The notes: generated from the sequence alone by a model not told the origin. Counted from the stretch's first letter, positions 34,486 through 43,859 are shown. The stretch: DNA of 64,000 nucleotides from DTKD01 sp964494345 (GCA_964494345.1 CAZBSI010000009.1:54958-118957); one strand, 5' to 3'. Numbers and translations: made by a program.

Positions 34486-37353
34486 ATGAGAGCTGCGTTG
34501 GTGATCTTGCTTGTTGTGGCTTTATTTGTCGCGACAATGACTGCGGCAAGCGCCGCAAAGAGCAAAGTGGAGACGAAGACAATGACCAGTAAGATTGGGT
34601 TTGTGCTGGAAAACGACTTTGTTAAATGGGTGGTGGCGGACGATGGCGTAAATCAGAGCTTCATCGACAAAACCACGGGCAAAGACTATCTTAAAAAAGA
34701 AGCTGCTTCCAAATTCGCTGTTATAAAAAAGGGTGAAAAGTATTATCAGGCGTCCAAAGTGTCGCAGGCGAACGGAAAGATTACGGTGGGCTTTGAAGAT
34801 CCGGGAGTCAGCGCGGTATTCAAGGTCGAATCGAAGAAGAACTATAGCACCATAGAAGTGGTCTCTTTGACCGGCGAAGGGGTGGAGGAGCTTACTTTCG
34901 GTTACACCGAACTGACTCTGACGGGAGACCCATCCGAGCCGTTCGGATGCTGTTCTCTGACGCTGAATCTGCAGACAAGGGCGATTGATATTCCGGGACC
35001 TTCCGGCAGGCTCAAAGTGTTATGTTATCCCAGGTTCGGCTTTGCGGGGGCGAAGACTGCCATTGTGGCCTGCCCGATGGCCAAGTTCAGACCCATTTTG
35101 CAACAGGTCGTAACAGAAGCTCCTGACGTGCCTAAATCCCCGTTGGGAGGGCCGTGGGCGCTGGACTCTGAGATCGCAAGAGGTTCGTATCTGTTCAATT
35201 TCGATGGCATCACCGAGGCTAATGTAGATCAGTGGATTGAGGTCACTAAGCAGCTCGGTGTCAATCAGATCGACTTCCACGGGGGCAGCTCGTTTAGATT
35301 TGGCGACTGCCGCCCGAACCCAGGCTTGTATCCCAACGGTCGCGCCAGCCTGAAGGCCGTGATAGATAAACTTCACGCGGCCGGAATCAAGGCCGGGCTG
35401 CATCCTTATGCGTTCTTTATGGACAAAAGCTGCGACTGGGTCACACCGGTCCCCGATCCCAGACTCGGTAAAGACGCGACGTTTACTCTTTCCCAGGATA
35501 TGTCTGCGGAATCAACCGAAGTGCCGGTTGTGGAGTCCACAGAGAAAATGTCCACCATCACCGGGTTTTTCACGCGAAATAGCGTTACTTTGATGGTCGA
35601 CCAGGAGCTAATAGTCTACAGCGACATAGCGAAGACGCCTCCGTATGCGTTCACCAAATGCACCCGAGGGGCGTACGGCACCAAGGTGTCGGCTCACGCA
35701 AAGGGAACCAAGGCCCATCACCTCACCGAGTGTTTTGGCTACTTCGCCCCGGATGGCGACTCAACGCTGCTTGCCGAGATAGCGCAGTCTGTCGCGGATA
35801 CATATAACGAATGCGGCTTCGATATGGTCTATCTCGACGCTCTGGATGGAGAGGACGTGCTCGGACCTGGCTACGGTTGGCATTATGGATCTAAGTTCGT
35901 GTGGGAACTGGCCAATCGGCTTAAGAAACCGTCTCTAATGGAGATGTCGACGTTCCATCCTCATCTGTGGTATGTGCGGTCGAGAATCGGCGCGATGGAC
36001 TTCCCGACCCGGAGCCAGAAGCGCTTCATCGACGTCCACTGCCACGGCGTTCCAGGCCATGAGCACGCCTTCGGCAATATAGCCGCTGTGCGAATGATGC
36101 TGCCGGCGCAGTTGGGTTGGTGGACTCTGCACACGGCGGGGGATATTCAGGTTGAGCGCACTTTCCCGGACGACATCGAATACCTGATGTGCCGGTGTCT
36201 GGCCACTAATACGGGCTTCGCGATTATGGCGATCAATCCCAGCAGCATAAAGAGCGTGCCGCTATATGCGAATATGGCCCCGATTTTCAAAAAATATGAG
36301 GAGTTGCGCCATGCCAACTACTTCCCGGAATCGGTGAGAAAGCAGTTGGACAAACCCGGCGCCGAGTTCACACTCGACAAGGACTCCGGCGACAACTGGC
36401 AGCTTTATCCGGTCAAATACGACAAGCAGAAAGTTACCCAATTCGATGCTTCATGGGTATCGGGCAACCCGTATCAGGAACAGCAGCCGCGCATTCGCAT
36501 TGAGGCGCTGATGTCCGCTGCGCCATACGATTCCCCGGATGCGGTGACCGTTATGGACTTCTCTAAGCTTGATGATTTCACCGATCGTTCGGCGCAAAAG
36601 GGTTGCTCTGCGGAGCTGGAGACCTCCAACGATCAGGTGAAAGAGGGTGTCAGCGGCAAGTTTTACGCATATAGTGGGCTGGAAAAACCAAACGGCGCAT
36701 GGGTGAAAATCGGCCGGGTTCTCGATCCATCCCTTAACCTTGGCGACAAGCAGGTGCTGGGGGTCTGGGTGTATGGCGACGGAAAGGGTCAAATCCTCAA
36801 TTTGCAGGTTATGAGCCCGCCGCACCTCGCGTGGGGCATTGGAGATCACTATATAAAGGTAGACTTCACGGGCTGGAAATACTTTGAGCTGATCGAACCA
36901 GAGGCCGGCAACATCCAGGACTACACCTGGCCATATTCCCTGAACGTCTATGGGATATATCGTGAAAGGGTGAACTACGGCAGCATCGGCTCGGTTTCGC
37001 TGTGGTATAACAATTTGCCGCGTGACAATCAGGTGGAGTGCTATCTCAGTCCGGTCAAGGCTCTGCCGCTGGTCAAGAGCAAGGTCGTTAATCCGAAGGT
37101 CACCATCAACGGCAAGACTATCACATTCCCGGTCGAGCTTGATAGCCACAGCTATCTGGAGTTTACTTCTATGTCGGACTGCAAGGTCTACGGCCCGGCT
37201 GGTGAACTGCTGGCGGAGGTACAGCCGCAAGGCGAGGCACCAATTCTGAAATCCGGTGCAAACAGGGTGCGATTTGCCTGCGACGCCCAACCGGGGGTAA
37301 GCGCGAGAGCAAACGTAACGATGATATCCAGAAGCGCGAACCCTGTTCGGTAG
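34486..37353 (+). CDS. Secreted TIM-barrel glycoside-hydrolase-like protein
   Basis: A 955-residue exported protein. ATG 34486 follows GGAGGAAAAA; residues 1-23 are a signal peptide (LVVALFVATMTAASAA). An N-terminal beta-sandwich (about 30-220) precedes a barrel-like part: WIEVTKQLGVNQIDFHGG, LKAVIDKLHAAGIKAGLHPY (about 296-315), and a likely catalytic aspartate in MVYLDALDGED (about 455). An insertion (about 320-420) separates these. A carbohydrate-binding-like jelly-roll (about 690-850) and another beta domain close it. The GLHPY arrangement recalls alpha-galactosidase-type (GH36/GH31-like) families, but I cannot assign a family number. Confidence 0.72.
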   Translation: MRAALVILLVVALFVATMTAASAAKSKVETKTMTSKIGFVLENDFVKWVVADDGVNQSFIDKTTGKDYLKKEAASKFAVIKKGEKYYQASKVSQANGKITVGFEDPGVSAVFKVESKKNYSTIEVVSLTGEGVEELTFGYTELTLTGDPSEPFGCCSLTLNLQTRAIDIPGPSGRLKVLCYPRFGFAGAKTAIVACPMAKFRPILQQVVTEAPDVPKSPLGGPWALDSEIARGSYLFNFDGITEANVDQWIEVTKQLGVNQIDFHGGSSFRFGDCRPNPGLYPNGRASLKAVIDKLHAAGIKAGLHPYAFFMDKSCDWVTPVPDPRLGKDATFTLSQDMSAESTEVPVVESTEKMSTITGFFTRNSVTLMVDQELIVYSDIAKTPPYAFTKCTRGAYGTKVSAHAKGTKAHHLTECFGYFAPDGDSTLLAEIAQSVADTYNECGFDMVYLDALDGEDVLGPGYGWHYGSKFVWELANRLKKPSLMEMSTFHPHLWYVRSRIGAMDFPTRSQKRFIDVHCHGVPGHEHAFGNIAAVRMMLPAQLGWWTLHTAGDIQVERTFPDDIEYLMCRCLATNTGFAIMAINPSSIKSVPLYANMAPIFKKYEELRHANYFPESVRKQLDKPGAEFTLDKDSGDNWQLYPVKYDKQKVTQFDASWVSGNPYQEQQPRIRIEALMSAAPYDSPDAVTVMDFSKLDDFTDRSAQKGCSAELETSNDQVKEGVSGKFYAYSGLEKPNGAWVKIGRVLDPSLNLGDKQVLGVWVYGDGKGQILNLQVMSPPHLAWGIGDHYIKVDFTGWKYFELIEPEAGNIQDYTWPYSLNVYGIYRERVNYGSIGSVSLWYNNLPRDNQVECYLSPVKALPLVKSKVVNPKVTINGKTITFPVELDSHSYLEFTSMSDCKVYGPAGELLAEVQPQGEAPILKSGANRVRFACDAQPGVSARANVTMISRSANPVR

Positions 37354-37369
37354 GAGAACAAAATACGAG

Positions 37370-37480
37370 GTGGCGATTTTCTACTAAATAGACAGGCTGC
37401 GACCTCTTAGCAATGAGATGGGTGGCGGTCGTAGATGGGTGGCGATCGTAGATGGGTGGCGGTCTCCCAATCGCCACCCA
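37370..37480. repeat. GTGGCGAT repeats, three tandem copies plus hairpin
   Basis: After a degenerate copy at 37370, the unit ATGGGTGGCGRTCGTAG occurs three times in a row (about 37418-37465), the last reading into CCCAATCGCCACCCA, which pairs with the repeated GGGTGGCG. Intergenic; no gene. Confidence 0.7.
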
Positions 37481-37481
37481 T

Positions 37482-37660
37482 AACCCGTCATTTCCACCCC
37501 AACCCGTCATTCTCTCACAACCCGTCATCCCCCCACAACCCATCATTCCCCCCTCAACCCGTCATCCCCCCACAACCCATCATTCCCCCCTACAACCCGT
37601 CATTCCCCCACAACCCGTCATTTCGAGCGAAGCGAGAAATCTGCTTTTTCGACATCCAAC
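37482..37660. repeat. Tandem array of about 18-bp AACCCGTCATT units leading into a composite repeat
   Basis: Seven imperfect units of AACCC(G/A)TCATTCCCCCAC type (18-21 bases each) run to 37620, where the next unit continues as the GNA-triloop head of the composite repeat (hairpin 37620-37640). The units look like an amplification of the left edge of that repeat. Confidence 0.8.
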
Positions 37661-37865
37661 CGTGCTCGCGATACCTTTATCTGTGCCCCGAAATTATCCT
37701 CTCTTGCTTGACAAATACGAAATCCCGTTCATATACTGAGTCAGGCCCGGCAGAGTGTATTGTCTGGTTTATTGGGGCATTATTCCTCAATTTTTTATAA
37801 CTCCCTGTGCAGTTACTGATATAAACCCGTCGGAACTTCGTCTGTATATTATGGAGGTGGTTAAT

Positions 37866-39494
37866 ATGCGTAGACTGACCATCATTATTCTTTGTTTGAT
37901 AATTGCCACCGCAGTCGCTGTCGGAGCGTCGGAGAGGCGATCCAATCGAGACTCAAAGGAGAGTCGGCCTGACACGCCGCCGAGCGCTTCCACACAAGCG
38001 CCTGTCACACCGCGTGTATCCAGCCCATCATACTCGCCTCAGAGCCCTGCGTCGGGATATAACACGCCGGCCAGGTACTCCCCGAATCCGACCGCGGCGC
38101 CTCAGCCGAACCAGAGCAGGAATACATATTCGCGAATCGATACCAGGACCAATATGCCGACTGCTCCGGCGACGACTACCCCGAGAAACGACTCGGTTTC
38201 TCGTAGCGAATCCTATCGACCCGGAACGACGTACCAGCGGCCCGCAAACCCGACTCGTGATATATCTGAGTCGACACAAGTGGCGACCCAACCGGGCGGC
38301 GGATCAAACTACTACGGCTCCGTCGGTTCGCGAGATAATAAACTTCGCGACCACGGCCCTGATAACGTTTCAGGCGACCCGAAACCGCGATCATCGACTT
38401 ATTATCAGCGGCCGACTACCAAGCCGCCATTGTCGAGCTACACTCCTGACAGGCCAGAAAACAGGCCCGCGACGAGCGATGATCGATTGACTCGAAAGTC
38501 GGATCAGCCTCGGAGCGGTGAACAGAGAGGCGCCGACAACATTTCAGGCGACCCGAAACCGCGATCGTCGACTTATTATTATCAGCGGCCGACTACCAAG
38601 CCGTCGTCTAGCTACACACCTGGTAAGCCGGAGAACAGAACCGACAAGCCTGCACCGAAAGACGATCGAATCACCCAAAGACCCGATCAATCGAGACCCG
38701 GTGATAATCGAGGCTCCGACAGCAGCAGCTATCGACCGCATAATCCGACCACGTCTGTTCCGTCCAACAGGTTTAATGATGACCGAAACAGGCGACCGAA
38801 TCTGGGTTACAGGCCGACTCTGCCTAAGACGACCAAATATGTAATCGGCTATCGCCCGGCAGCCCCGTATGTCCCACCGACCTACAGGCCGCCTACTTAT
38901 CGGACTGGGTTTTACTATTATCCGCTCAGCTATTATGACAGGCCGTGCTACTTCGCATACTGGGCTCCTGTCTATTCGCCTGGTTTCAGCTACCGATCCG
39001 TGTATTTCAGTTTTGGGCTGTTCCCATATCTGAGAGTCACACGAATATCGGCGCTGTCATACACCAGTGTCAACTATGTGACCACGCCGATTTATGTCGA
39101 CAACGTCTACTATCGAGATTCTCGTTACAACTACCTTGATGATACTCTCGCCGATATCCGCAGCGGATGGATATCTGGCAGATACGATCTGGTTGAGAGG
39201 CATATAAGATCGGACCGAATGATAGCAGTGTTGCTTGATGGGCAATACGACTACTCAGTCTCCGCAGATGATTACCTGGCTATGACCCGCGACGCGCTAG
39301 GGGATATCGACACTACCGGCTTCGTATGGAATAAAGTGCGTGAGAGAGCCGATGGAACCCTGACCGCTTTTGGGGAGCATTCCTTCAGGTCCTCCGGAAC
39401 GATCCGTACAGTCTATGTGACCTACACCCTGCAAAGGGTCGGCAACTCCTACTACATAACCGAGGTTGGCTCATCGGAGTATAGACTCGATTAA
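37866..39494 (+). CDS. Exported protein with long disordered repeat region
   Basis: A 542-residue protein I do not recognise. ATG 37866 is preceded by GGAGGTGG; residues 1-19 are a signal peptide (IIILCLIIATAVAVGA). Residues about 25-310 are Pro/Ser/Thr/Arg-rich and without order; within them a module of about 60 residues, marked by DNVSGDPKPRSSTYYQRPTT, is tandemly duplicated (about 160-225 and 226-285). Next is a Tyr/Pro-rich segment (FYYYPLSYYDRPCYFAYWAP). The last 130 residues are a compact domain (DDTLADIRSGWISGRYDL to EYRLD) that probably does the work. A very stable terminator follows. Confidence 0.8.
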   Translation: MRRLTIIILCLIIATAVAVGASERRSNRDSKESRPDTPPSASTQAPVTPRVSSPSYSPQSPASGYNTPARYSPNPTAAPQPNQSRNTYSRIDTRTNMPTAPATTTPRNDSVSRSESYRPGTTYQRPANPTRDISESTQVATQPGGGSNYYGSVGSRDNKLRDHGPDNVSGDPKPRSSTYYQRPTTKPPLSSYTPDRPENRPATSDDRLTRKSDQPRSGEQRGADNISGDPKPRSSTYYYQRPTTKPSSSYTPGKPENRTDKPAPKDDRITQRPDQSRPGDNRGSDSSSYRPHNPTTSVPSNRFNDDRNRRPNLGYRPTLPKTTKYVIGYRPAAPYVPPTYRPPTYRTGFYYYPLSYYDRPCYFAYWAPVYSPGFSYRSVYFSFGLFPYLRVTRISALSYTSVNYVTTPIYVDNVYYRDSRYNYLDDTLADIRSGWISGRYDLVERHIRSDRMIAVLLDGQYDYSVSADDYLAMTRDALGDIDTTGFVWNKVRERADGTLTAFGEHSFRSSGTIRTVYVTYTLQRVGNSYYITEVGSSEYRLD

Positions 39495-39526
39495 ACCTCC
39501 CGACACGGATGTCAGCAACGCATTAA

Positions 39527-39565
39527 ATCGCCCGGGTTATACTAAATAACCCGGGCGATTTTTGT
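39527..39565 (+). terminator. Very stable intrinsic terminator
   Basis: AATCGCCCGGGTTAT/ATAACCCGGGCGATT, a perfect 15-bp stem with loop ACTAA, followed by TTTTG. Confidence 0.93.
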
Positions 39566-39583
39566 GCTCTCGAAGTTTGAATG

Positions 39584-39661
39584 AGATAATATCTCGTTAT
39601 TCATTGACATATGGTCAGAATATGCCATAATACAACATGTCATACGATAATATCTCGTTAG
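39584..39661 (+). promoter_or_regulatory. Promoter of the RloA/RloB operon flanked by duplicated operator-like sites
   Basis: TTGACA (39605-39610), 16-base spacer, CATAAT (39627-39632). The 15-base word GATAATATCTCGTTA occurs exactly twice, at 39586-39600 upstream of -35 and at 39647-39661 in the leader. The first copy lies in the 13-base palindrome GAGATAATATCTC (39584-39596). Two identical sites on either side of the promoter suggest repression by looping or a dimeric repressor. Confidence 0.65.
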
Positions 39662-39672
39662 GAGATGATAAG

Positions 39673-41025
39673 ATGTTAGTAAGCTTCTCGTTGGAAAACT
39701 GGATGTCTTTTCGCGATGAAGTCACTTTTTCTATGGTTGCCAGTAGGGAACGTCAACACGGACATAGAGTGCCTCGGCTCCAGAAATACAAGACAAAAAT
39801 TTTGCCTATCGCAGCGATTTATGGTGGGAATGCGTCTGGAAAAACTAATTTTTTTTCGGCGCTGAGATTCGCACAGAGATTAATTGTCAGAGGTACTCAA
39901 CCTGGCAGCTTGATATCTGTTGACCCGTTTCTATTGGATTCCAGCGCTGAACGTCGCCCATCAAAATTTCGTTTTGAACTGCTGATAGATGAGAAGATTT
40001 ACGAATACAGCTTTGCTGTTACCTACAAAGAGATCGTAGAAGAAAAATTTGTATTAGTAACCGGCACTAGCGAAAACGTACTATATCATCGCATCAACCA
40101 AAAACCGAGTGTTGGTTTCAATGAATCTCTTGAAGATGCTTCATTCATAAAGCACGTTCTCGAAAGGACTCAGGATAATCAGCTTTGGCTAACCAATTTG
40201 GTGTCATTGAAAGTAGACAGATTTCGTCCGGTATACGACTGGTTTAAAGATGTTCTTGAATTAGTGGCGCCGGATTCTCGCTTCCAGCCGTTCGATCTCT
40301 TCTTTGATGATGAGCACCCTATGTTCTCTACTATGAATGAGTTGCTGGAGCAGTTTGATACTGGTATCGCACGCTTGGGCGGTGAGGATGTCCCTTTCAG
40401 TAATATACCGTTGCCCAGTTCGTTGGCGACCAAATTGCAGGAAGAAGTCAAAGAGGGAGAGAGCGTACGATTAATGAACGAACCGGATGGCGATCGATAC
40501 GTTGTGACACGCAAGGGCGAGGAGTTGGTGGCAAAAAGGCTTGTTACATCTCACCCGAAAACCGATGGCACCGAGGTCAAATTTGATGTTCGTAAAGAAT
40601 CGGATGGCTCGAAGCGTGTGATTGATTTATTGCCTGCTTTTCTTGAGTTGTCGGCCACAGATTCAAAAAAAGTATTTGTTGTTGATGAGCTTGATCGTAG
40701 CTTGCATACACAATTAACTCGTGCATTGCTTGATATGTACTTGGCCACTTGTTCCAAGGATAGCAGGGCGCAGTTGATGTTTACTACCCACGATGTTTTG
40801 CTTATGGATCAAGATCTGCTCCGTAGGGATGAAATGTGGGTGGCTGAACGCGATGCATCTGGAGCATCAACTATGTTCTCTTTCAGTGAATACAAGGATA
40901 TTCGCTACGACAAGGATATTCAAAAAAGCTATCTGCAAGGTCGATTGGGTGGAACACCCCGAATATTGTTAGGAGGGGCATTGGCAAATCGTTGTCTTGC
41001 GGAGCAAAACGGGAAGGAAGCTTAA
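39673..41025 (+). CDS. RloA/AbiLi-like AAA-family ATPase (putative phage defence)
   Basis: A 450-residue ABC/OLD-type ATPase beginning MLVSFSLENWMSFRDEVTFS, the hallmark N-terminus of AAA_15/AAA_21 proteins of RloA/AbiLi type. Walker A is GGNASGKT (51-58); Walker B is VFVVDELDRSLH (Asp338-Glu339); TTHDVLLMD is the switch region near the C-terminus. ATG 39673 is chosen because of TTAGGAGATG just before it; 12 extra upstream codons are open but would overlap the operator-like repeat. Base composition is visibly A/T-richer than the neighbours, as in transferred DNA. The partner RloB gene starts 2 bases after the stop. Confidence 0.85.
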   Translation: MLVSFSLENWMSFRDEVTFSMVASRERQHGHRVPRLQKYKTKILPIAAIYGGNASGKTNFFSALRFAQRLIVRGTQPGSLISVDPFLLDSSAERRPSKFRFELLIDEKIYEYSFAVTYKEIVEEKFVLVTGTSENVLYHRINQKPSVGFNESLEDASFIKHVLERTQDNQLWLTNLVSLKVDRFRPVYDWFKDVLELVAPDSRFQPFDLFFDDEHPMFSTMNELLEQFDTGIARLGGEDVPFSNIPLPSSLATKLQEEVKEGESVRLMNEPDGDRYVVTRKGEELVAKRLVTSHPKTDGTEVKFDVRKESDGSKRVIDLLPAFLELSATDSKKVFVVDELDRSLHTQLTRALLDMYLATCSKDSRAQLMFTTHDVLLMDQDLLRRDEMWVAERDASGASTMFSFSEYKDIRYDKDIQKSYLQGRLGGTPRILLGGALANRCLAEQNGKEA

Positions 41026-41026
41026 T

Positions 41027-41617
41027 GTGAATAGACGCAGATTTGCTAGAAAACCGGCAATTCGTCGGTATCGCAAATTGTTTGTTATTGCCACGGAGGG
41101 CAGGAAAACCGAACCATCGTACTTTGGAATATTTAACAGCGAAAATAGTACTGTGCGAGTTACTTGTCTCAAAAGCGATCACAGCAGTTCCCCACGACAA
41201 GTATTGCGGAAAATGAAGGATAGTCTCAAACAAAAAGAAAACCACAGGTTTCCCGATGAAGCTTGGTTAGTGGTAGACCGGGATCAATGGACTGATGAAC
41301 AGTTAGATGAGCTTTGTGCTTGGGCTGAATCAGGCAAAAATCGCGGATTTGCCCTCAGTAATCCGAAATTCGAATATTGGTTGCTCCTCCACTTTGAGGA
41401 TGGCAATAACATCAGATCATCGCAGGATTGCAGCAGCAGGCTGAGGCGGTTTCTCCCCAATTACGACAAAAAAGTAGATAGCCACACAATAACTCCAGAA
41501 AGCATCGAGAAAGCAATTAGCCGCACCAAAAAGCGTGATGATCCACCAGTTGATTGGCCACGCGAACCGGCAGGCACCACTGTTTACAGATTGGTTGATA
41601 AAATACTTAAGGCTTGA
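41027..41617 (+). CDS. RloB/AbiLii-like TOPRIM-type protein
   Basis: A 196-residue protein of the RloB family, the usual partner of RloA ATPases in restriction-associated or AbiL-type abortive infection loci. It has the TOPRIM-like residues of OLD/RloB nucleases: Glu24 in LFVIATEGRKTEP, the Asp84-x-Asp86 pair in WLVVDRDQW, and the SNPKFEYWLLLHFED segment. GTG 41027 follows GGAAGGAAG and the stop of the ATPase gene. Expected action: cleavage or binding of nucleic acid when triggered by infection; this comes from family knowledge and is not shown here. Stop is 6 bases from the convergent cytochrome gene. Confidence 0.83.
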   Translation: MNRRRFARKPAIRRYRKLFVIATEGRKTEPSYFGIFNSENSTVRVTCLKSDHSSSPRQVLRKMKDSLKQKENHRFPDEAWLVVDRDQWTDEQLDELCAWAESGKNRGFALSNPKFEYWLLLHFEDGNNIRSSQDCSSRLRRFLPNYDKKVDSHTITPESIEKAISRTKKRDDPPVDWPREPAGTTVYRLVDKILKA

Positions 41618-41622
41618 TCAAA

Positions 41623-43722
41623 TCATTCAGCCTTGGGCTCAGACTTGCTCGCCCGAATCTTATCCTTAATCGCGTCGTATTCCAGGCCGTGTTCTTCGGC
41701 GAGCATCTCCTCGGTAAGGGTTCCCGTCAGCCAGGCCGCGTTCATCGGGTAGACTTCCGGATTAAAAATCACAAAGTAGAAGTGCCATACGATAATCGCC
41801 AGCACCGCCAGCCATGCCTCATAGAAGTGAATCGTGCGCGCGATGTCCCAGCCGAGCTTGGTGAACAGGTTCATAAAGTAGTTGTTGGCCCACATTATGA
41901 TACCTGTCAGGGTCATAATCACCGTCCCCCAGATCAGCGCCCAATACTCGGCCTTTTCAACATACGTGAATCGCGCCATCTTCGGCTTCTCTTTGACAAA
42001 CCCAAACCCATGCAACACAACCAGGATCACGTCGACTACATCCCTGCGCCGCGGCCACATATCCACAATAAACTGCCGGCCCCGAGTGCTGAATGCCACA
42101 TACGCCACGTGCAACAGGCAAGCCCCAACCATCACAACCCCCGCCACTCTGTGCAGCAGGCCTCGCAGTTCAAAGACATTCGGGCTTAGCTTGCGGATAT
42201 AAACCACCCACCACGCATCCGGGTAGTGCAGCATAAAACCGGTTATCGCAAGCACTATAAAACTCAGCATCATAAGTATATGCTGAATGCGCTCGTACAT
42301 CGTCATGCGCGTATACAACCCGTGCAGATCGTGCAATTTCAGGTGCTTGCGCAGTTTTTTTAAGAAGTCCAGAACGTTATGGCCGAACATTCCACCGATC
42401 ACGGCGATAATTAACAGCGCGTAAATCAGTTTAATCCACCACAACACGGGCTGCTGCGCCTGATCCATCGTCACGTGAACTTTCCCAACCGCGAATCGCT
42501 CATTGGCGCCGGGGTGACACTGGCCGCAGGTTTTGGGGATGTTCTTCTTGCTGATGCTAGACGTGGGGTCCGTGGATGGTTTTATATCATGAGCAGTATG
42601 GCAGCTCGCGCAGTTGGCCACGTTTACCGCCCCTCCGCGAATCGCCAGTCCGTGGAAACTATCCGCGAACGTCTGGAACCGGTCGCTGCTTATGCCGTAT
42701 TTTTCGGATAGCATCAGCGAACTGTGACACGTCCCGCAGACCTGTTCCGCCACGTTACGCGGGGCGATTGGAGATTTCGGGTCGCTCGCCTTCAATATAT
42801 TATGCTCGCCGTGGCAGGTCGTACACACCGGCGCGTCTTTGCTCCCCTTAGCAACTGCCTTGCCGTGAATGCTGCCGCGATATTGTTTAGCAATATCAGG
42901 GTGACATTTTCCGCAAGTGCCGGCGATATTCGCCCTGTTCACGCTCGCCTTTGCATCTGCGGCATTCTGCACACTGTGGCTGCCGTGACAATCAACGCAG
43001 TTAGCCGCCGCCTCGTTGCCGGCTGCAAGGGCGAGGCCGTGGACGCTGGTCTCCACTCCCTTTATGAAATGAGCGTTAGGCACCGTACGATTGCTGATAG
43101 CAGGATCGTCCGCATGGCATGACATACAAGTCTTCTGCTGCGCCAGTTTCAACTGCGCCCCGGTTCGTTTTCCTGCGCTGACTATATTTTTCTTATGACA
43201 ACTAAAGCAATCCGGAGCCTGCACGACTCCCGACAGCAGAGATTTGCCGTGCCTGTCCAATACAAACTCATCGTGTGCGTCAGGGTGGCAAGTCGAACAC
43301 GCCGTAGACAGGGGTTTGCTGACGTGTGAACCGTGACATTCCTTGCACGACGCGCTTATCTGCGCCGCCGAGCCACTTGTGAGGATCTGATCTTTATGGG
43401 TGGTATGCTGCGCTTTAACGTCGCTATGACAACTCGTGCAGTCAACCGGCTCGATTTTCGCTGCATGTGGTATTTTAGCGGGGTCTAATCCCGTATGGCA
43501 ATCGGCACATCCAAACTCTCCGTGGGGTGTACCCTTCAGCGCAGCCTGGCGAACGTAGACCGACTTGCCCTTGCTCGTGGTCAGGCTCTTATCGCTGTGA
43601 CAAGCCATGCATTCTTCGTTGTCTTTTGCTGCTGCAATGCAGGGAAGCATAAGGGCGATGATAATAAGCGACGATATCAGGCCAAAACAGCGCAAATTTC
43701 GGGAGTTGGTATGTAATCGCAT
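41623..43722 (-). CDS. Multihaem cytochrome c (13 CXXCH) fused to a cytochrome b membrane domain
   Basis: A 699-residue protein. A signal sequence (LISSLIIIALMLPCIAAA) is followed by about 400 residues with 13 CXXCH haem c sites (CMACH, CADCH, CTSCH, CKECH, CSTCH, CFSCH, CMSCH, CVDCH, CGKCH, CTTCH, CGTCH, CASCH, CGQCH) and many spare histidines for axial ligation. The last 270 residues form at least five membrane helices with His pairs typical of cytochrome b561/formate dehydrogenase gamma-like subunits. It would carry electrons between the quinone pool and the periplasm in one polypeptide. ATG 43722 is my choice; an in-frame TTG at 43737 is possible. No cytochrome maturation genes are nearby. 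Confidence 0.88.
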   Translation of the reverse strand: MRLHTNSRNLRCFGLISSLIIIALMLPCIAAAKDNEECMACHSDKSLTTSKGKSVYVRQAALKGTPHGEFGCADCHTGLDPAKIPHAAKIEPVDCTSCHSDVKAQHTTHKDQILTSGSAAQISASCKECHGSHVSKPLSTACSTCHPDAHDEFVLDRHGKSLLSGVVQAPDCFSCHKKNIVSAGKRTGAQLKLAQQKTCMSCHADDPAISNRTVPNAHFIKGVETSVHGLALAAGNEAAANCVDCHGSHSVQNAADAKASVNRANIAGTCGKCHPDIAKQYRGSIHGKAVAKGSKDAPVCTTCHGEHNILKASDPKSPIAPRNVAEQVCGTCHSSLMLSEKYGISSDRFQTFADSFHGLAIRGGAVNVANCASCHTAHDIKPSTDPTSSISKKNIPKTCGQCHPGANERFAVGKVHVTMDQAQQPVLWWIKLIYALLIIAVIGGMFGHNVLDFLKKLRKHLKLHDLHGLYTRMTMYERIQHILMMLSFIVLAITGFMLHYPDAWWVVYIRKLSPNVFELRGLLHRVAGVVMVGACLLHVAYVAFSTRGRQFIVDMWPRRRDVVDVILVVLHGFGFVKEKPKMARFTYVEKAEYWALIWGTVIMTLTGIIMWANNYFMNLFTKLGWDIARTIHFYEAWLAVLAIIVWHFYFVIFNPEVYPMNAAWLTGTLTEEMLAEEHGLEYDAIKDKIRASKSEPKAE

Positions 43723-43859
43723 TTTGGATTTGATCAACTTTCACTTCAGTTGGCTTATGGGTTCGCGAGGGCCGCGATCCCAAAGGCTTCACATCGAACC
43801 AGACGGGAGCCTGCCAATGGTAGTATACTGTTGAGCTAACCCCGTGTCAACGTTTATTA

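Noticed and set aside
37482..37640. Possible CRISPR array
   Set aside because: Units are 18-21 bases, contiguous and imperfect, with no spacers and no cas genes in the window; it is a simple tandem repeat.
41027..41617. PARIS-type AriA/AriB pair in place of RloA/RloB
   Set aside because: The second protein has the RloB-like TEGRKTEPSYF start and SNPKFEYWLLLHFED segment; I see no DUF4435 features. A profile search could decide.
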